Assembly: GCA_947496355.1 (NCBI GenBank)
Contig: CANMCO010000008.1
Coordinates: 62,001 to 126,000, forward strand
Direction: 5' to 3'
Length of the DNA: 64,000 bases
Source: an uncultured Aquimarina sp.
GTDB taxonomy: Bacteria; Bacteroidota; Bacteroidia; Flavobacteriales; Flavobacteriaceae
Shown: one piece after another, positions 26,938 to 36,406 of the stretch
How positions within the stretch are numbered: the stretch's first letter is position 1
Layout of the letters: the number at the start of each line of letters is the position of its first letter
Made by a program: the position numbers and the translations under genes
The notes under the pieces: model-generated
The model's input: the letters and a program-made list of their open reading frames with translations, nothing else
Databases searched by the model: none
Told to the model about the DNA's origin: nothing

Positions 26938-29334
26938 ATGAAAACAATCAATCAATCAACACTAATACTGTTTTTCTTATCCTTTTGGTCTATTGCAACA
27001 ATAGCGCAACCAAAAAATGATGCCATTGTAGGCACCATAAAAGGTAAAGTAATAGACAAGAATCTAAAAGAACCTATTCCTTATGCCACTATTGTAATAA
27101 ATGAAGGTGTGGATAAAATTATAAGTGGTGGGATTACTACAGAGACAGGGGACTTTTTAATTGTAGACATTCCTTCTGGGAATTATACCTTAAAAATTCA
27201 ATTTATAGGGTATGCAACGCACTCTCAACCGATAGAAATTTCAAGAAAAAGCAAAGATATCAATGTTGGGATAATCACACTTGAAGAAACAGCAGAATCG
27301 CTGGAAGGTGTAACAGTAATTGCCGAAAGAACCACAATAGAACAAAAAATCGATCGCAAGGTAATTAATGTTGGAAAGGATCTGACGACTACAGGAGGTA
27401 CTGCCGCAGAGATAATGAATAATATACCATCTGTTAATGTTGATCAGGATGGTAATATTGCACTAAGAGGAAATCAAAATGTCCGCATTCTTATAGATGG
27501 CAAACCAACTAATATTAGCGCCACCCAACTACTAAAACAGATTCCTTCAACATCGATTAAGAAAATCGAATTAATTACAAATCCATCTGCAAAATACAAT
27601 CCAGAAGGGATGAGTGGTATCATCAATATCGTATTGCATAAAAATAGCAATATTGGATTTAATGGTAATATAAACATGGGAGTAAATTTTGATAAAAATG
27701 CTCGGTTCAATAACTCTATAGACTTGAACTATAGAACAGGAAAAGTTAATGTTTATGGTAATTATGGTACTAATATTACAAAGAATCTAAATGCCGGTTT
27801 CGTATTTAGAGAAGATGACAATACGAGGCAAAATTTTACATTTCTAGACAATAATAAGTCTCATTTATTTAAGGTTGGTCTTGATTATTATATAAATGAT
27901 AACAATACAATTTCTATATATACTAACCAAAATTTATTTGATGGACTAACAAACGGAATTACCGATGTTCTTTTCTTAAATAACGATCAAAACGACCTCA
28001 TCCAAAACTTAGTAAGTGATAGTGATAATCTTGGATCTACATATAATTTTGATTACAAACATGATTTTAAAAAAGATGGACATAATATCGAATTGGAAGT
28101 AGATTACAATGTCTTTGACGGAGATAATGATGATGATTTCAGTTTTATAGGTGGAGATGGGGCTTCTACTGGCTATAATGATCTTATAAATAATGATAGA
28201 AAAAACACAACCATCAATCTGGATTATGTAAATCCTTTATCTGAAACAGCAAAATTAGAGTTGGGATACGAAACCAGACTTCGTAGAACGGATAACATCT
28301 ATCAATCAACATTATTTCCAAATTCAGATTTTAAATATGATCGTGACATACATTCACTCTATGCTACCTATGGAAATAGCCTTGAAAAATGGTCATATCA
28401 AATCGGGGCCAGGTTCGAAAGTTATCAGGTTGATTCAGTTTTTAAAGAAAAACTCGAATCTGGTGATGATAGAATACAAGAATTTGAAGATGATATTCTA
28501 ACGGTATACCCTTCAGCATATCTTACCTATTCACCTGGTGAAAAAAATAGTTATCAATTAAGCTATAGCCGAAGAGTAGATAGACCAGGGTTAAATCAAG
28601 TAAATCCAATTAGGGAATGGAGTGTACCCAGAATTACCTCAAGAGGTAACCAAAGCTTAGAACCCCAGTTCACTAATTCTATTGAAGCTAATTATACAAG
28701 AAAACTTGAAAAAGGATCATTTACCAGCGGGGTTTTTTATCGACTTATAGATAATGAAATCAACCAGACACTTATTACTGACCCTGTGCAAAACAATGCA
28801 CAAATACTAACCTTTGATAATTTTGATAACAACTCTGCCTATGGTGTTGAGCTATCTGGAAATTATAAAGCCACAAAATGGTGGAGTTTTAATGCAAGTT
28901 TTGATTTATATGGTCAGACTCAAAAAGGGATTGTGGATGAAATTGCAAGAGAGGTAGATGCTGTGATTTACAATTTTAGAATAAACAATAGTCTTAAAGC
29001 AACCAAAAATCTAACATTTCAAGTATTTGGATTCTACAGAGGGCCGCAGGAAGGTGTTCAATTCGAAACCAAATCTTTTTATTTTATTAATACTGGTGCG
29101 AGATATAATTTCTTAGAAGGAAAAGGAACGTTTAGTATTAACTATAATGACATTTTTAACACTCTGCGTTTTAGGTTTGAAAGCGATGTCCCATTTCAAC
29201 AAAACGGAAGATTTAAAGGTGAAACTCAAACAGTTTATTTAGGGCTCTCATATCGGTTCGGAAGTGGAAAAAATAGAAAAGCTTCAAGAAAAAGACGAGA
29301 AGATAACGAAAAATCAGGCGGAGGTATACTTTAA
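26938..29334 (+). CDS. TonB-dependent receptor-like outer membrane beta-barrel protein
   Basis: The 798-residue protein has a signal peptide (to about residue 23, ending IAQ). A carboxypeptidase-regulatory-like beta-sandwich covers about 32-118 (GTIKGKVIDKNLKEPIPYATI), followed by a TonB plug-like domain (GGTAAEIMNNIPSVNVDQDGNIALRG, RILIDGKP) and a C-terminal barrel of the OMP_b-brl_3 type. The C-terminal 20 residues are a basic, polar tail beyond the last strand (LGLSYRFG). It is probably an outer-membrane transporter or transport-related barrel with unknown ligand. No SusD-like partner is adjacent. Confidence 0.9.
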   Translation: MKTINQSTLILFFLSFWSIATIAQPKNDAIVGTIKGKVIDKNLKEPIPYATIVINEGVDKIISGGITTETGDFLIVDIPSGNYTLKIQFIGYATHSQPIEISRKSKDINVGIITLEETAESLEGVTVIAERTTIEQKIDRKVINVGKDLTTTGGTAAEIMNNIPSVNVDQDGNIALRGNQNVRILIDGKPTNISATQLLKQIPSTSIKKIELITNPSAKYNPEGMSGIINIVLHKNSNIGFNGNINMGVNFDKNARFNNSIDLNYRTGKVNVYGNYGTNITKNLNAGFVFREDDNTRQNFTFLDNNKSHLFKVGLDYYINDNNTISIYTNQNLFDGLTNGITDVLFLNNDQNDLIQNLVSDSDNLGSTYNFDYKHDFKKDGHNIELEVDYNVFDGDNDDDFSFIGGDGASTGYNDLINNDRKNTTINLDYVNPLSETAKLELGYETRLRRTDNIYQSTLFPNSDFKYDRDIHSLYATYGNSLEKWSYQIGARFESYQVDSVFKEKLESGDDRIQEFEDDILTVYPSAYLTYSPGEKNSYQLSYSRRVDRPGLNQVNPIREWSVPRITSRGNQSLEPQFTNSIEANYTRKLEKGSFTSGVFYRLIDNEINQTLITDPVQNNAQILTFDNFDNNSAYGVELSGNYKATKWWSFNASFDLYGQTQKGIVDEIAREVDAVIYNFRINNSLKATKNLTFQVFGFYRGPQEGVQFETKSFYFINTGARYNFLEGKGTFSINYNDIFNTLRFRFESDVPFQQNGRFKGETQTVYLGLSYRFGSGKNRKASRKRREDNEKSGGGIL

Positions 29335-29554
29335 CTAAATTTTTGACAAAAAAAATGTTAATTCACTGATAAACAATCAATAAAATAGTTAAATTTATTA
29401 ATAATTATACGAAACCTTATTAAAGTTAAATAATTGTAAAAATTTCACAGATTCTGTAACACATTGCAATTTATGACGTTTAATATAGTATAATCATGGT
29501 TATGATTTATTTGAATTAGCCTTTAAAAAATTAATAACCGAGTTATTAAATACG

Positions 29555-29586
29555 AAACGCGAAGCTTAATTGCTTCGCGTTTTTCA
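29555..29586. terminator. Hairpin terminator between the barrel gene and KAS III gene
   Basis: A perfect 11-bp stem (AAACGCGAAGC at 29555-29565, partner 29572-29582) with a 6-base loop has T-rich flanks on both strands. It can serve both convergent genes. Confidence 0.82.
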
Positions 29587-29612
29587 GTTTATATCAATAT
29601 TTATAGTTCTAA

Positions 29613-30620
29613 CTACCATCTTATAATGGCACTACCCCATGTAAATCCACTTCCAAAGGCTGCTAAAACAACCAGATCTCCTTCTTTTATTTTACCCTCT
29701 TCCCAAGCTTCAGTAAGTGCAATAGGGATTGATGCCGCAGTAGTATTTCCATATTTCTGAATATTATTATACACCTTATCATCAGATAACCTAAACTGCT
29801 TTTGAACGAATTGAGAGATTCTAAGGTTTGCTTGATGTGGTATCAACATATTAATATCAGATGCAGTAAGATTATTAGTTTGTAAACCTTCGTTAATAAC
29901 TTCAGAGAAACGAACTACTGCATTTTTAAATACAAATTGCCCATTCATATATGGATAATACGGTATATCCTCTTGTGGGTTTTCTGCTATAATTTCAGGA
30001 ACCCAATGTTCTGTACTTGGACCTTCTAGAGACAACTCTTTAGCATGAGCTCCCTCACTATGTAGATGAGTAGATAAAATACCACTACCCTTCTCTTCAC
30101 TTCTTGTTAATACCGCAGCTCCGGCTCCATCTCCAAAAATCACAGAAACACCTCTTCCACGGGTAGTCATATCCAAACCTCCACTGTGATTCTCACTACC
30201 AATAACTAGTACGTTTTTATACATTCCGGTCTTAATAAATTGATCGGCAACAGAAATAGAATAAACAAATCCACTACACTGATTACGTACATCAAGTGCT
30301 GGAATAGTTTTCATGTTCATCATTTCCTGAACTCGCACTCCTCCTCCAGGAAAATACATATCAGGACTAAGAGTAGCAAATATGATTAGATCTATATCAT
30401 CGGTTGTAAGATTAGCTCTTTCTAAGGCGATTCTAGCAGCTTTAACACCCATTACCGAGGTACTATTACCATCTCCTTTCTTAATATGTCGTCTTTCTTT
30501 GATCCCAGTACGCTCCTGAATCCAAGCATCATTAGTATCCATTATTTTAGAAAGATCATTATTTGTAACCACATTCTCAGGAACATATGATCCCAATCCA
30601 GATATTTTTGAAGTATACAT
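29613..30620 (-). CDS. 3-oxoacyl-ACP synthase III family protein (FabH-like)
   Basis: The 335-residue condensing enzyme has catalytic Cys in DVRNQCSGFVYS, His in LIPHQANLRI and Asn in YGNTTAASIP, plus the C-terminal GSGFTWGSAIIRW. It condenses an acyl-CoA with malonyl-ACP to begin fatty acid synthesis, or acts in a related specialised condensation. It does not sit in the usual plsX-fabH cluster here, so it may be a second KAS III paralogue. It is monocistronic and convergent with the barrel gene. Confidence 0.92.
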   Translation of the reverse strand: MYTSKISGLGSYVPENVVTNNDLSKIMDTNDAWIQERTGIKERRHIKKGDGNSTSVMGVKAARIALERANLTTDDIDLIIFATLSPDMYFPGGGVRVQEMMNMKTIPALDVRNQCSGFVYSISVADQFIKTGMYKNVLVIGSENHSGGLDMTTRGRGVSVIFGDGAGAAVLTRSEEKGSGILSTHLHSEGAHAKELSLEGPSTEHWVPEIIAENPQEDIPYYPYMNGQFVFKNAVVRFSEVINEGLQTNNLTASDINMLIPHQANLRISQFVQKQFRLSDDKVYNNIQKYGNTTAASIPIALTEAWEEGKIKEGDLVVLAAFGSGFTWGSAIIRW

Positions 30621-30802
30621 ATAGCTAATTATTGTGTATTGTGCGTGATTTTATGCTTAATTAAAAACTGGCAGACAATATATGTATTCTTAACATCTTG
30701 ATAAAAGAAACAGGACTGATATTGTATGCGTGCATAATAGTTTCTTAGGTTTTCGCCATAAACGTCTTATTTGCAGTATATTTTTACGTATCATAAAAAA
30801 AC

Positions 30803-30840
30803 AAAAAGGCTACAAACCGGAAAACGTTTGTAGCCTTTTT
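30803..30840. terminator. Bidirectional terminator after the type IX sorting-domain gene
   Basis: A 15-bp perfect stem (30803-30817 with 30826-30840) whose arms begin and end in A/T runs. It lies 19 bases past the stop codon of the small minus-strand gene at 30860. Confidence 0.9.
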
Positions 30841-30859
30841 TCCCCCAATCTTTCTAAAA

Positions 30860-31114
30860 CTATAGTTTTAGAAATTTTTTGATCATTACCTCGTGTCTGT
30901 TTTTAATTTTTACGGTATACATTCCCACTGGTAATGCTTTTAATGAAATCGTATTTCTAATAATTAAGTCATTATTGGCTGATATAACTTGTTTTTGTGC
31001 GTTCAACACTTCATATGATGTGTGTGCAGACTTATCTACCAAATCTATATAAACTTCTCCCAATTTAGGATTTGCATATACCGAAAATGTATGTATTGCC
31101 GCACTGCTTGTCAT
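30860..31114 (-). CDS. Stand-alone type IX secretion C-terminal sorting domain-like protein
   Basis: The whole 84-residue protein resembles a type A sorting domain: FSVYANPKLGEVYIDL in place of the usual YPNPxxG, then SYEVLNAQKQVI, ISLKALPVGMYTVKIKN and the basic end MIKKFLKL. Normally this domain is the last 80 residues of large secreted proteins. Here there is no cargo and no signal peptide, and a TGA stop lies two codons before the ATG. A good promoter box (31172-31179) and terminator flank it, so it may be expressed. It could be a relic of a lost secreted protein or a real mini-protein. Confidence 0.65.
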   Translation of the reverse strand: MTSSAAIHTFSVYANPKLGEVYIDLVDKSAHTSYEVLNAQKQVISANNDLIIRNTISLKALPVGMYTVKIKNRHEVMIKKFLKL

Positions 31115-31171
31115 TTTTCAAAAACCCGTTTTGTACTAATAGATTATTACTATCTTAAATTTTGATATGTA

Positions 31172-31179
31172 CAAATCTA
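31172..31179 (-). promoter_or_regulatory. Bacteroidota -7 box upstream of the sorting-domain gene
   Basis: On the minus strand this reads TAGATTTG, a perfect TAnnTTTG, 58 bases before the ATG at 31114. It lies between the response regulator stop and the small gene. Confidence 0.5.
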
Positions 31180-31247
31180 AATACTAGATCATAAAAAAAA
31201 CATACGTAGCCCCACGTAATTGTGCAAAACAGATATCTTAGACTTAC

Positions 31248-31880
31248 TTATAGTAATAATTCTTTATTCTTTTGCGACCAAATAAGGAGTGAATTTGGCT
31301 TATGATCAATATCGAGTTTTCTAATAATGTTTGCGCGATGCTTCTCTACTGTTCGAACAGATATACTTAAGAAATCTGCCACCTGACTACTTGTCTTTTC
31401 ATCAGCAATAAGTTTCAATATTTTAATTTCTGAAGGTGTTAGATTTTCAATATTTACACTATCATTAGTGGTATGGGAAAATCTTCGGTAAATCTTTTCA
31501 CTAAAATAAGGTTTTCCTTGACAGACACTTGTAATGCAATCTTCTATCTCGGTCAAAGCAAACTCTTTTAACAAATACCCGTGTATATTATATTTTACAG
31601 CATCTTCAAATATTTTCTTCTCTTTATGTAGTGTAATTAAGACAATTTTTGTGTCAATTTGATGTCGTTTACATTGTTTGGCAACATCTATACCTGTCAT
31701 GTTTGGCATTTCAATATCCAAAATAGCAATATCTGGTTTCTCTTTTACAATGGTGTTATACGCAGAAAGACCATCAGGGCAAGCCGCAATAAGGTTATAT
31801 TTTTTTTCTTTAAGAAAATCCTCAAGTCCTTTCAATAATAAAGGATGATCATCTGCAATTAGTATATTAGGCTTAAACAT
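31248..31880 (-). CDS. LuxR/NarL-family response regulator
   Basis: The 210-residue protein has an N-terminal receiver with phosphoacceptor Asp in DIAILDIEMPNMTG, acidic pocket ADDHPLL and conserved Lys in LITLHKEKK. A C-terminal LuxR helix-turn-helix follows (LTPSEIKILKLIADEKTSSQVADFLSISVRTVEKH, key residues TPSE and TVEKH). It is the DNA-binding partner of the kinase encoded just upstream, whose gene it overlaps by 8 bases. Targets are unknown. Confidence 0.92.
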   Translation of the reverse strand: MFKPNILIADDHPLLLKGLEDFLKEKKYNLIAACPDGLSAYNTIVKEKPDIAILDIEMPNMTGIDVAKQCKRHQIDTKIVLITLHKEKKIFEDAVKYNIHGYLLKEFALTEIEDCITSVCQGKPYFSEKIYRRFSHTTNDSVNIENLTPSEIKILKLIADEKTSSQVADFLSISVRTVEKHRANIIRKLDIDHKPNSLLIWSQKNKELLL

Positions 31881-33927
31881 GCTTTGGAATATTAAATATC
31901 AATGTAGTTCCTTGATTAATCTCAGAAAGTATTCTAAAATTAGCTTTTAAAAACTTTGAACGCTCACTCAATGTTTTTAATCCTATTTTGGATTTTGATA
32001 TCCTTTCTTTTGAAACATCAAATCCTTTACCGTTATCCTTAATAATTATCTCTACATCTTGATCCTTATTCACAACCTTGATCTCTGCAGATTTTGCATT
32101 AGAATGCTTTATGATATTGTTAAAACTTTCTTGTACCAATCTATAAATATTTATTTCTCTTTCTTGATCAAAAATGGTATCGATATTATCTATTTCTGCA
32201 GAAATGAAAAGATCGTAGCTTTCATCTATCATTTCTACACTGCTTTGTATAGTAACAGTAAGACCCAATTCATCTAATTTAAAAGGATGTAAACTTCTTG
32301 ATATCCCGCGTACTTCGTCTATCACACCATCAACAATATTTGCGGTCTGGTCATCTTTATTTTGTAAAACCTTATTTTTAATAATTAACAAACTTTGACC
32401 AACACTATCATGTAAATCTTTTGAAATACGCTTACTAACTCGTTCTTGAGTTTGTAAAAGTTCTTGCAAAAATGACTGTTGCAATTTCTTATTACGTAAT
32501 AATAGCGTTCTATTTCTGTATAGATATATAGAAAAGAATAATAAGCTTAACCCAATGCTTCCAAAAAGCATGAGATTTCTTTTTGCTTTATCTTTTGCCT
32601 CTAAGACATCTATATTAGCTTTTTGAATCGCAATCTGACTGTCTCTCTTTTCGGTTTCATATAGTGTTTTGTAATAAATAACACTATTTGATCTTTTTAT
32701 GTTATACAATGAGTCCTTAAGAAGCATATATCTTTCTAGATGGGCCGTAGCATCTGAAAACTTATTTAATTTCTGATTAGCTTTATACAAACATTCTTCA
32801 ACGTCTAATTGAGACTGTACATCATTCATTTTTACAAAAACCTCCATTTTTTTTTCTAAAAAAGGAATTGCTTCTTTATACCTACCTTTAGCCATTTCTA
32901 ATTCTGCCATAAGATCCCAATAAAGTATATCACCACTTGGTGTATTGAAAAAATCAGCATCTAACTTAATTGTATCCAAATATTTTTCAGCTATTTCGGG
33001 TTGTTTTTTGTGTTTCGAATAAAACACCGAAAGATATACTCTGGTATACGTTATACTGACTTTACTAGGGCCTTTTTTAGAAAATTCTAGTGCCTTCAAT
33101 AGCGAAGTTTCTGCCTTATCCAACTTTTTTTGTTTGGCAAAATCTCTATAGTCCAACACACTTAGCTGTGATAATGCAGGATAATTTTTAAGCTTTTTAC
33201 TTAACAAAAGTTCTCTCGCTTCCTCCCTTTCTTTTAGTGCCTCTTCTAGTAAATTTAATTGACTAAAAATATGAGATATATTTATCTTACTGTACCCCAT
33301 ATATACTGTATCGTTAAGTTGAGTATACAGCTCATTTACCTTTTGATATTCTATAATAGCATTAGTTAAATTCCCCAATCTTTGGTTAGTATGACCCGAA
33401 AAATAAATTGCATTTGCTTCAGAAACTGAATCTTTGGCTTTATGATATATCGTTTCTGCTCTTTTATAATCTATAATCGCTTTTTCTAAATCGGCTATTT
33501 CAAAACTAATATCGGCACGTTTAGTATACAGATGACCTAAGTTAACTCTGTTTTCAATTTTGTTACTATCTCTAATAATTGCATTAACAATTACACTTGC
33601 AGAATCAGGTTTACCTACTGCTTTAAGATAATAATCTACTATTCCGGATGTTTTAGAAGCTACTAAATCAATACTATCCAATTCTTTTGCTAATTCAATA
33701 TATTGAAGGGTATATTTGGAAAAATACTTCTTATAAAAATCGAAATTGCTAGGTCGCATTTTTCCAATTTTATTGGATAGGGTATCTAACAGATATAGTT
33801 TTTCTATCTTTTCTGTTGTGTTTTCAACCTTATCAATGAGGTCTTGAACCTCTTCTTTTTGCTGTGAAAATGAATAAACCTGAAAGATCAAAGCAACAAT
33901 ACATACATATATTCTGCGTCTAAACAT
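31873..33927 (-). CDS. TPR-containing sensor histidine kinase (HisKA_3 / NarL-type partner)
   Basis: The protein has a signal peptide, about nine tetratricopeptide-like helical repeats in the periplasm (roughly residues 50-420), one membrane helix (near NLMLFGSIGLSLLFFSIYLY) and a cytoplasmic kinase. The kinase shows HisKA_3 DLHDSVGQ with the phosphoacceptor His, N-box VQESFNNIIKHSNA, DNGKGFD and GLKTLSERSK. I start it at ATG 33927 (MFRRRIYVCIVALIFQVYSFS, 684 residues); a TTG at 33993 would place 22 hydrophilic residues before the signal peptide. It forms a two-component system with the overlapping response regulator gene. Confidence 0.9.
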   Translation of the reverse strand: MFRRRIYVCIVALIFQVYSFSQQKEEVQDLIDKVENTTEKIEKLYLLDTLSNKIGKMRPSNFDFYKKYFSKYTLQYIELAKELDSIDLVASKTSGIVDYYLKAVGKPDSASVIVNAIIRDSNKIENRVNLGHLYTKRADISFEIADLEKAIIDYKRAETIYHKAKDSVSEANAIYFSGHTNQRLGNLTNAIIEYQKVNELYTQLNDTVYMGYSKINISHIFSQLNLLEEALKEREEARELLLSKKLKNYPALSQLSVLDYRDFAKQKKLDKAETSLLKALEFSKKGPSKVSITYTRVYLSVFYSKHKKQPEIAEKYLDTIKLDADFFNTPSGDILYWDLMAELEMAKGRYKEAIPFLEKKMEVFVKMNDVQSQLDVEECLYKANQKLNKFSDATAHLERYMLLKDSLYNIKRSNSVIYYKTLYETEKRDSQIAIQKANIDVLEAKDKAKRNLMLFGSIGLSLLFFSIYLYRNRTLLLRNKKLQQSFLQELLQTQERVSKRISKDLHDSVGQSLLIIKNKVLQNKDDQTANIVDGVIDEVRGISRSLHPFKLDELGLTVTIQSSVEMIDESYDLFISAEIDNIDTIFDQEREINIYRLVQESFNNIIKHSNAKSAEIKVVNKDQDVEIIIKDNGKGFDVSKERISKSKIGLKTLSERSKFLKANFRILSEINQGTTLIFNIPKHV

Positions 33928-34042
33928 ACTAGGGGGAAATTTGTAATTGTGAAGATAAGGATAAAAGTATTTTTTAAAAGTGTTTGTTTTCAAATTTTAA
34001 CACGAAGTTTATTCCTACAACTCTTCCTAGGTAAGGGTATCT

Positions 34043-34079
34043 AAAAAGCGAAAGATGCGCCAACCACAGCGCATCTTTC
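34043..34079 (-). terminator. Rho-independent terminator after the UbiB-type kinase gene
   Basis: An 11-bp perfect stem (GAAAGATGCGC at 34050-34060, partner 34069-34079) is followed on the minus strand by five T. It lies 49 bases past the stop codon at 34128. Confidence 0.82.
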
Positions 34080-34127
34080 TAACAACCTAACCAATAAATA
34101 AACAAACCAAGCCGATCGAGCGACCGA

Positions 34128-35435
34128 CTAAAGGTACTTTTCAAAATTGTTTACAACGATCCTAGCTTTCAGATCATGTAATAAATTATATAAGCCAAAA
34201 AATGTTCTGTTGATATACAAAAAGTGCTTACTTCCTCTATTACCATTCATCTTTCTTAACTCTGTATCCTTAGAATATTTGTCACTAAGTTCTGTAATCT
34301 TATTCCAGAATTCTTCATTTGCAAAATCAAAAGTTGCTTCATTAAACGGTTTTGTAAGAAGACTTAGCATCTCATGGAACAACTCCGAGAAGAATCTTTT
34401 TTCTTCAGGGTTATCATCCTCTCGGAGTATTTCCAATTGAAACATCTTTTGGGCAAAAAAACGTGGGTTATCTATATTTTTTTTATCTGCTAACTCGAAA
34501 TATGGCGTGTAAAATTCCATAGGTACTTTCTTAACACACCCAAAATCTATAGCTATGAGATTATTATCTTGGTCTACCAGAAAATTACCAGGATGCGGAT
34601 CTGCATGTACTGCTTTAAGAATATGCATTTGATACATATAAAAATCCCATAACGCTTGACCTACTTTGTCCGCTTTTTCCTGATCATTATTCTGCTTAGC
34701 GAATTCACTTAAATGTAAGCCGTCCATCCAATCCATTGTAATTATTCGTTCACTAGACAGTTTATCATAGTACTTGGGAAACCTTAAATTAGGAATTTTT
34801 GCACATGCTTCTGTAATTTCTCTACTTTGCCTTAATTCTAGTTTATAATCTGTTTCTTCAAGTAATTTGCCTTCTAATTCTTTAAAATATTTATCAGAAT
34901 CTTTTCCCTTTAAGTTAAACATTCTGACGGCGATGGGTTTTACCATCGCCAAATCAGAACTTATGCTGTTTGCAACTCCAGGATATTGAATTTTCACAGC
35001 AAGTTTTTTCCCATCTTTAATTGCTTTGTGTACCTGTCCGATACTCGCCGCATTTATAGATTGAGTTGCAAACGTATCATATAAATCTTCTGGGTATTGC
35101 CCATGATATTTTTTAAATGTCTTTCTAACCAATGGTGCAGACAATGGTGGAACACTAAACTGTGCCAACGAAAACTTTTCTACATAGGCATTTGGCAGTA
35201 TGCTTTTTTCCATAGAAAGCATTTGTGCAACTTTTAATGCGCTCCCTTTAAGGCTCTTTAATCCATCATATATATCAGCGGCATTATCTTCATTTAACTG
35301 ATCTTTAGTCGTATTAGGGTTTACCGCTTTTTTACTATAATATTTAAGATAATTTCCGCCAACCTTCACGCCAGTTTTCACAAGCTCTGCAGTTCGTCCT
35401 AGTTTTGAAGTTGGTATTTTATCTATTGTCTTCAT
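34128..35435 (-). CDS. ABC1/AarF/UbiB-family atypical kinase
   Basis: The 435-residue protein carries the ABC1 hallmarks: an N-terminal variant of the KxGQ motif (KGSALKVAQMLS), the Ala-rich loop AASIGQVHKA, VKIQYPG with the conserved Lys, the catalytic ADPHPGNFLV and metal-binding IDFGCVK. UbiB/Coq8 relatives are ATPases that support ubiquinone or menaquinone production or lipid-linked processes. It sits 47 bases downstream of a TetR-like regulator gene on the same strand, a pairing often seen in Flavobacteria, so that protein may regulate it. Confidence 0.9.
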   Translation of the reverse strand: MKTIDKIPTSKLGRTAELVKTGVKVGGNYLKYYSKKAVNPNTTKDQLNEDNAADIYDGLKSLKGSALKVAQMLSMEKSILPNAYVEKFSLAQFSVPPLSAPLVRKTFKKYHGQYPEDLYDTFATQSINAASIGQVHKAIKDGKKLAVKIQYPGVANSISSDLAMVKPIAVRMFNLKGKDSDKYFKELEGKLLEETDYKLELRQSREITEACAKIPNLRFPKYYDKLSSERIITMDWMDGLHLSEFAKQNNDQEKADKVGQALWDFYMYQMHILKAVHADPHPGNFLVDQDNNLIAIDFGCVKKVPMEFYTPYFELADKKNIDNPRFFAQKMFQLEILREDDNPEEKRFFSELFHEMLSLLTKPFNEATFDFANEEFWNKITELSDKYSKDTELRKMNGNRGSKHFLYINRTFFGLYNLLHDLKARIVVNNFEKYL

Positions 35436-35482
35436 ATATTAATTGCTTTCCTAAAAGTCTAGAGTATTTCTAATTCCTTACA

Positions 35483-36148
35483 CTAATTCCACATTACTTT
35501 TTCTTTCCATAGAAATTTCCCGAAATCCAACACATTATCCAAAGGCGTATTATCAAAAAGGTCAAAAATGGTACTTACAGACTTTTCAATCGCCACATCT
35601 GTCTTTTCAAAACTAGCAGATTCGTCTCCGATCCAAAAATTCAATAGAAACAAAAATTGTAACCAAGCCCCCTCAGAAAATATTGATACAGGATTTTTAG
35701 TTAATCTATTCGTTTTTTCATCATTATCTTCCTCAATAAGTTCAGATGCGAAATTCTTAATATGCGATCGTAAACCAGTTAATTGCGAAAGATTTTTAAG
35801 AGGTAAATCATAGCGCTTTAGGGCAAACAAAACGTAACTACGATTTAAAGTTAACATCTCGAAAAAGGTATAGAAAAGCGTTAACATTTTATCCCTACTA
35901 GAAAAGCTCGAATATTCATCATTGGCATTCATAGCATTTATAGTTGTAGCAAAAAAAATATTCCACACATTCTTATCAAGACTTTCCAGACTTCCAAAAA
36001 ACTTATAGAACTCCTCCTCGGTAATTTTAATGTCTTTACAAAATTTGTATACCGATTTAGGATAACCATCATGCTCTAATACATAATCCATATACTTAGA
36101 AATAATATAATCCTTATCTATCACTTGTTTTTTATTTGATGAAGCCAT
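35483..36148 (-). CDS. TetR-like transcriptional regulator
   Basis: This 221-residue protein is mostly helical. The N-terminal 60 residues fit a diverged TetR helix-turn-helix (KSVYKFCKDIKITEEEFYKFFGSLESLDKNVW), and the remainder fits a TetR ligand-binding bundle. The DNA-binding part is less conserved than usual. It is the first gene of a unit with the ABC1/UbiB kinase and diverges from htpG. Ligand and operator are unknown. Confidence 0.75.
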   Translation of the reverse strand: MASSNKKQVIDKDYIISKYMDYVLEHDGYPKSVYKFCKDIKITEEEFYKFFGSLESLDKNVWNIFFATTINAMNANDEYSSFSSRDKMLTLFYTFFEMLTLNRSYVLFALKRYDLPLKNLSQLTGLRSHIKNFASELIEEDNDEKTNRLTKNPVSIFSEGAWLQFLFLLNFWIGDESASFEKTDVAIEKSVSTIFDLFDNTPLDNVLDFGKFLWKEKVMWN

Positions 36149-36321
36149 AATTGAATCGAAATTTACAGTAAATATAATAATTGTTTAACTTTTTTCACAA
36201 AAAGCTAAACAAAAAATATGTTAAAGTTGTTTCAGAAAAAATGAAACCTGTACCTTTTACATTTAAGTAGACGTAATTGTCTGTAAACACTTACTTTATA
36301 GCATAAAAATTAGTATTTCAA

Positions 36322-36361
36322 TGTCAGTTTGTCAGATACGCTTTATTGGTATTTTTTTTGA
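36322..36361 (+). promoter_or_regulatory. Putative sigma-54-type promoter with tandem TGTCAG sites upstream of htpG
   Basis: TGTCAGTTTGTCAG (36322-36335) contains two GTCAG repeats. It is followed by TTGGTATTTTTTTTGA (36346-36361), whose GG and GA are separated by 10 bases, close to the -24/-12 GG-N10-GC pattern. The ATG of htpG is 46 bases downstream. This could be heat-shock control by an enhancer-binding activator; it is inference from pattern alone. Confidence 0.4.
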
Positions 36362-36406
36362 CCATAGAACAAACAGAAAAGACAATAAAATTAAAACCTT
36401 ATAAAA

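Noticed and set aside
33928..33993. TTG-started extension of the histidine kinase
   Set aside because: It would bury the signal peptide behind 22 hydrophilic residues; the ATG at 33927 is better.
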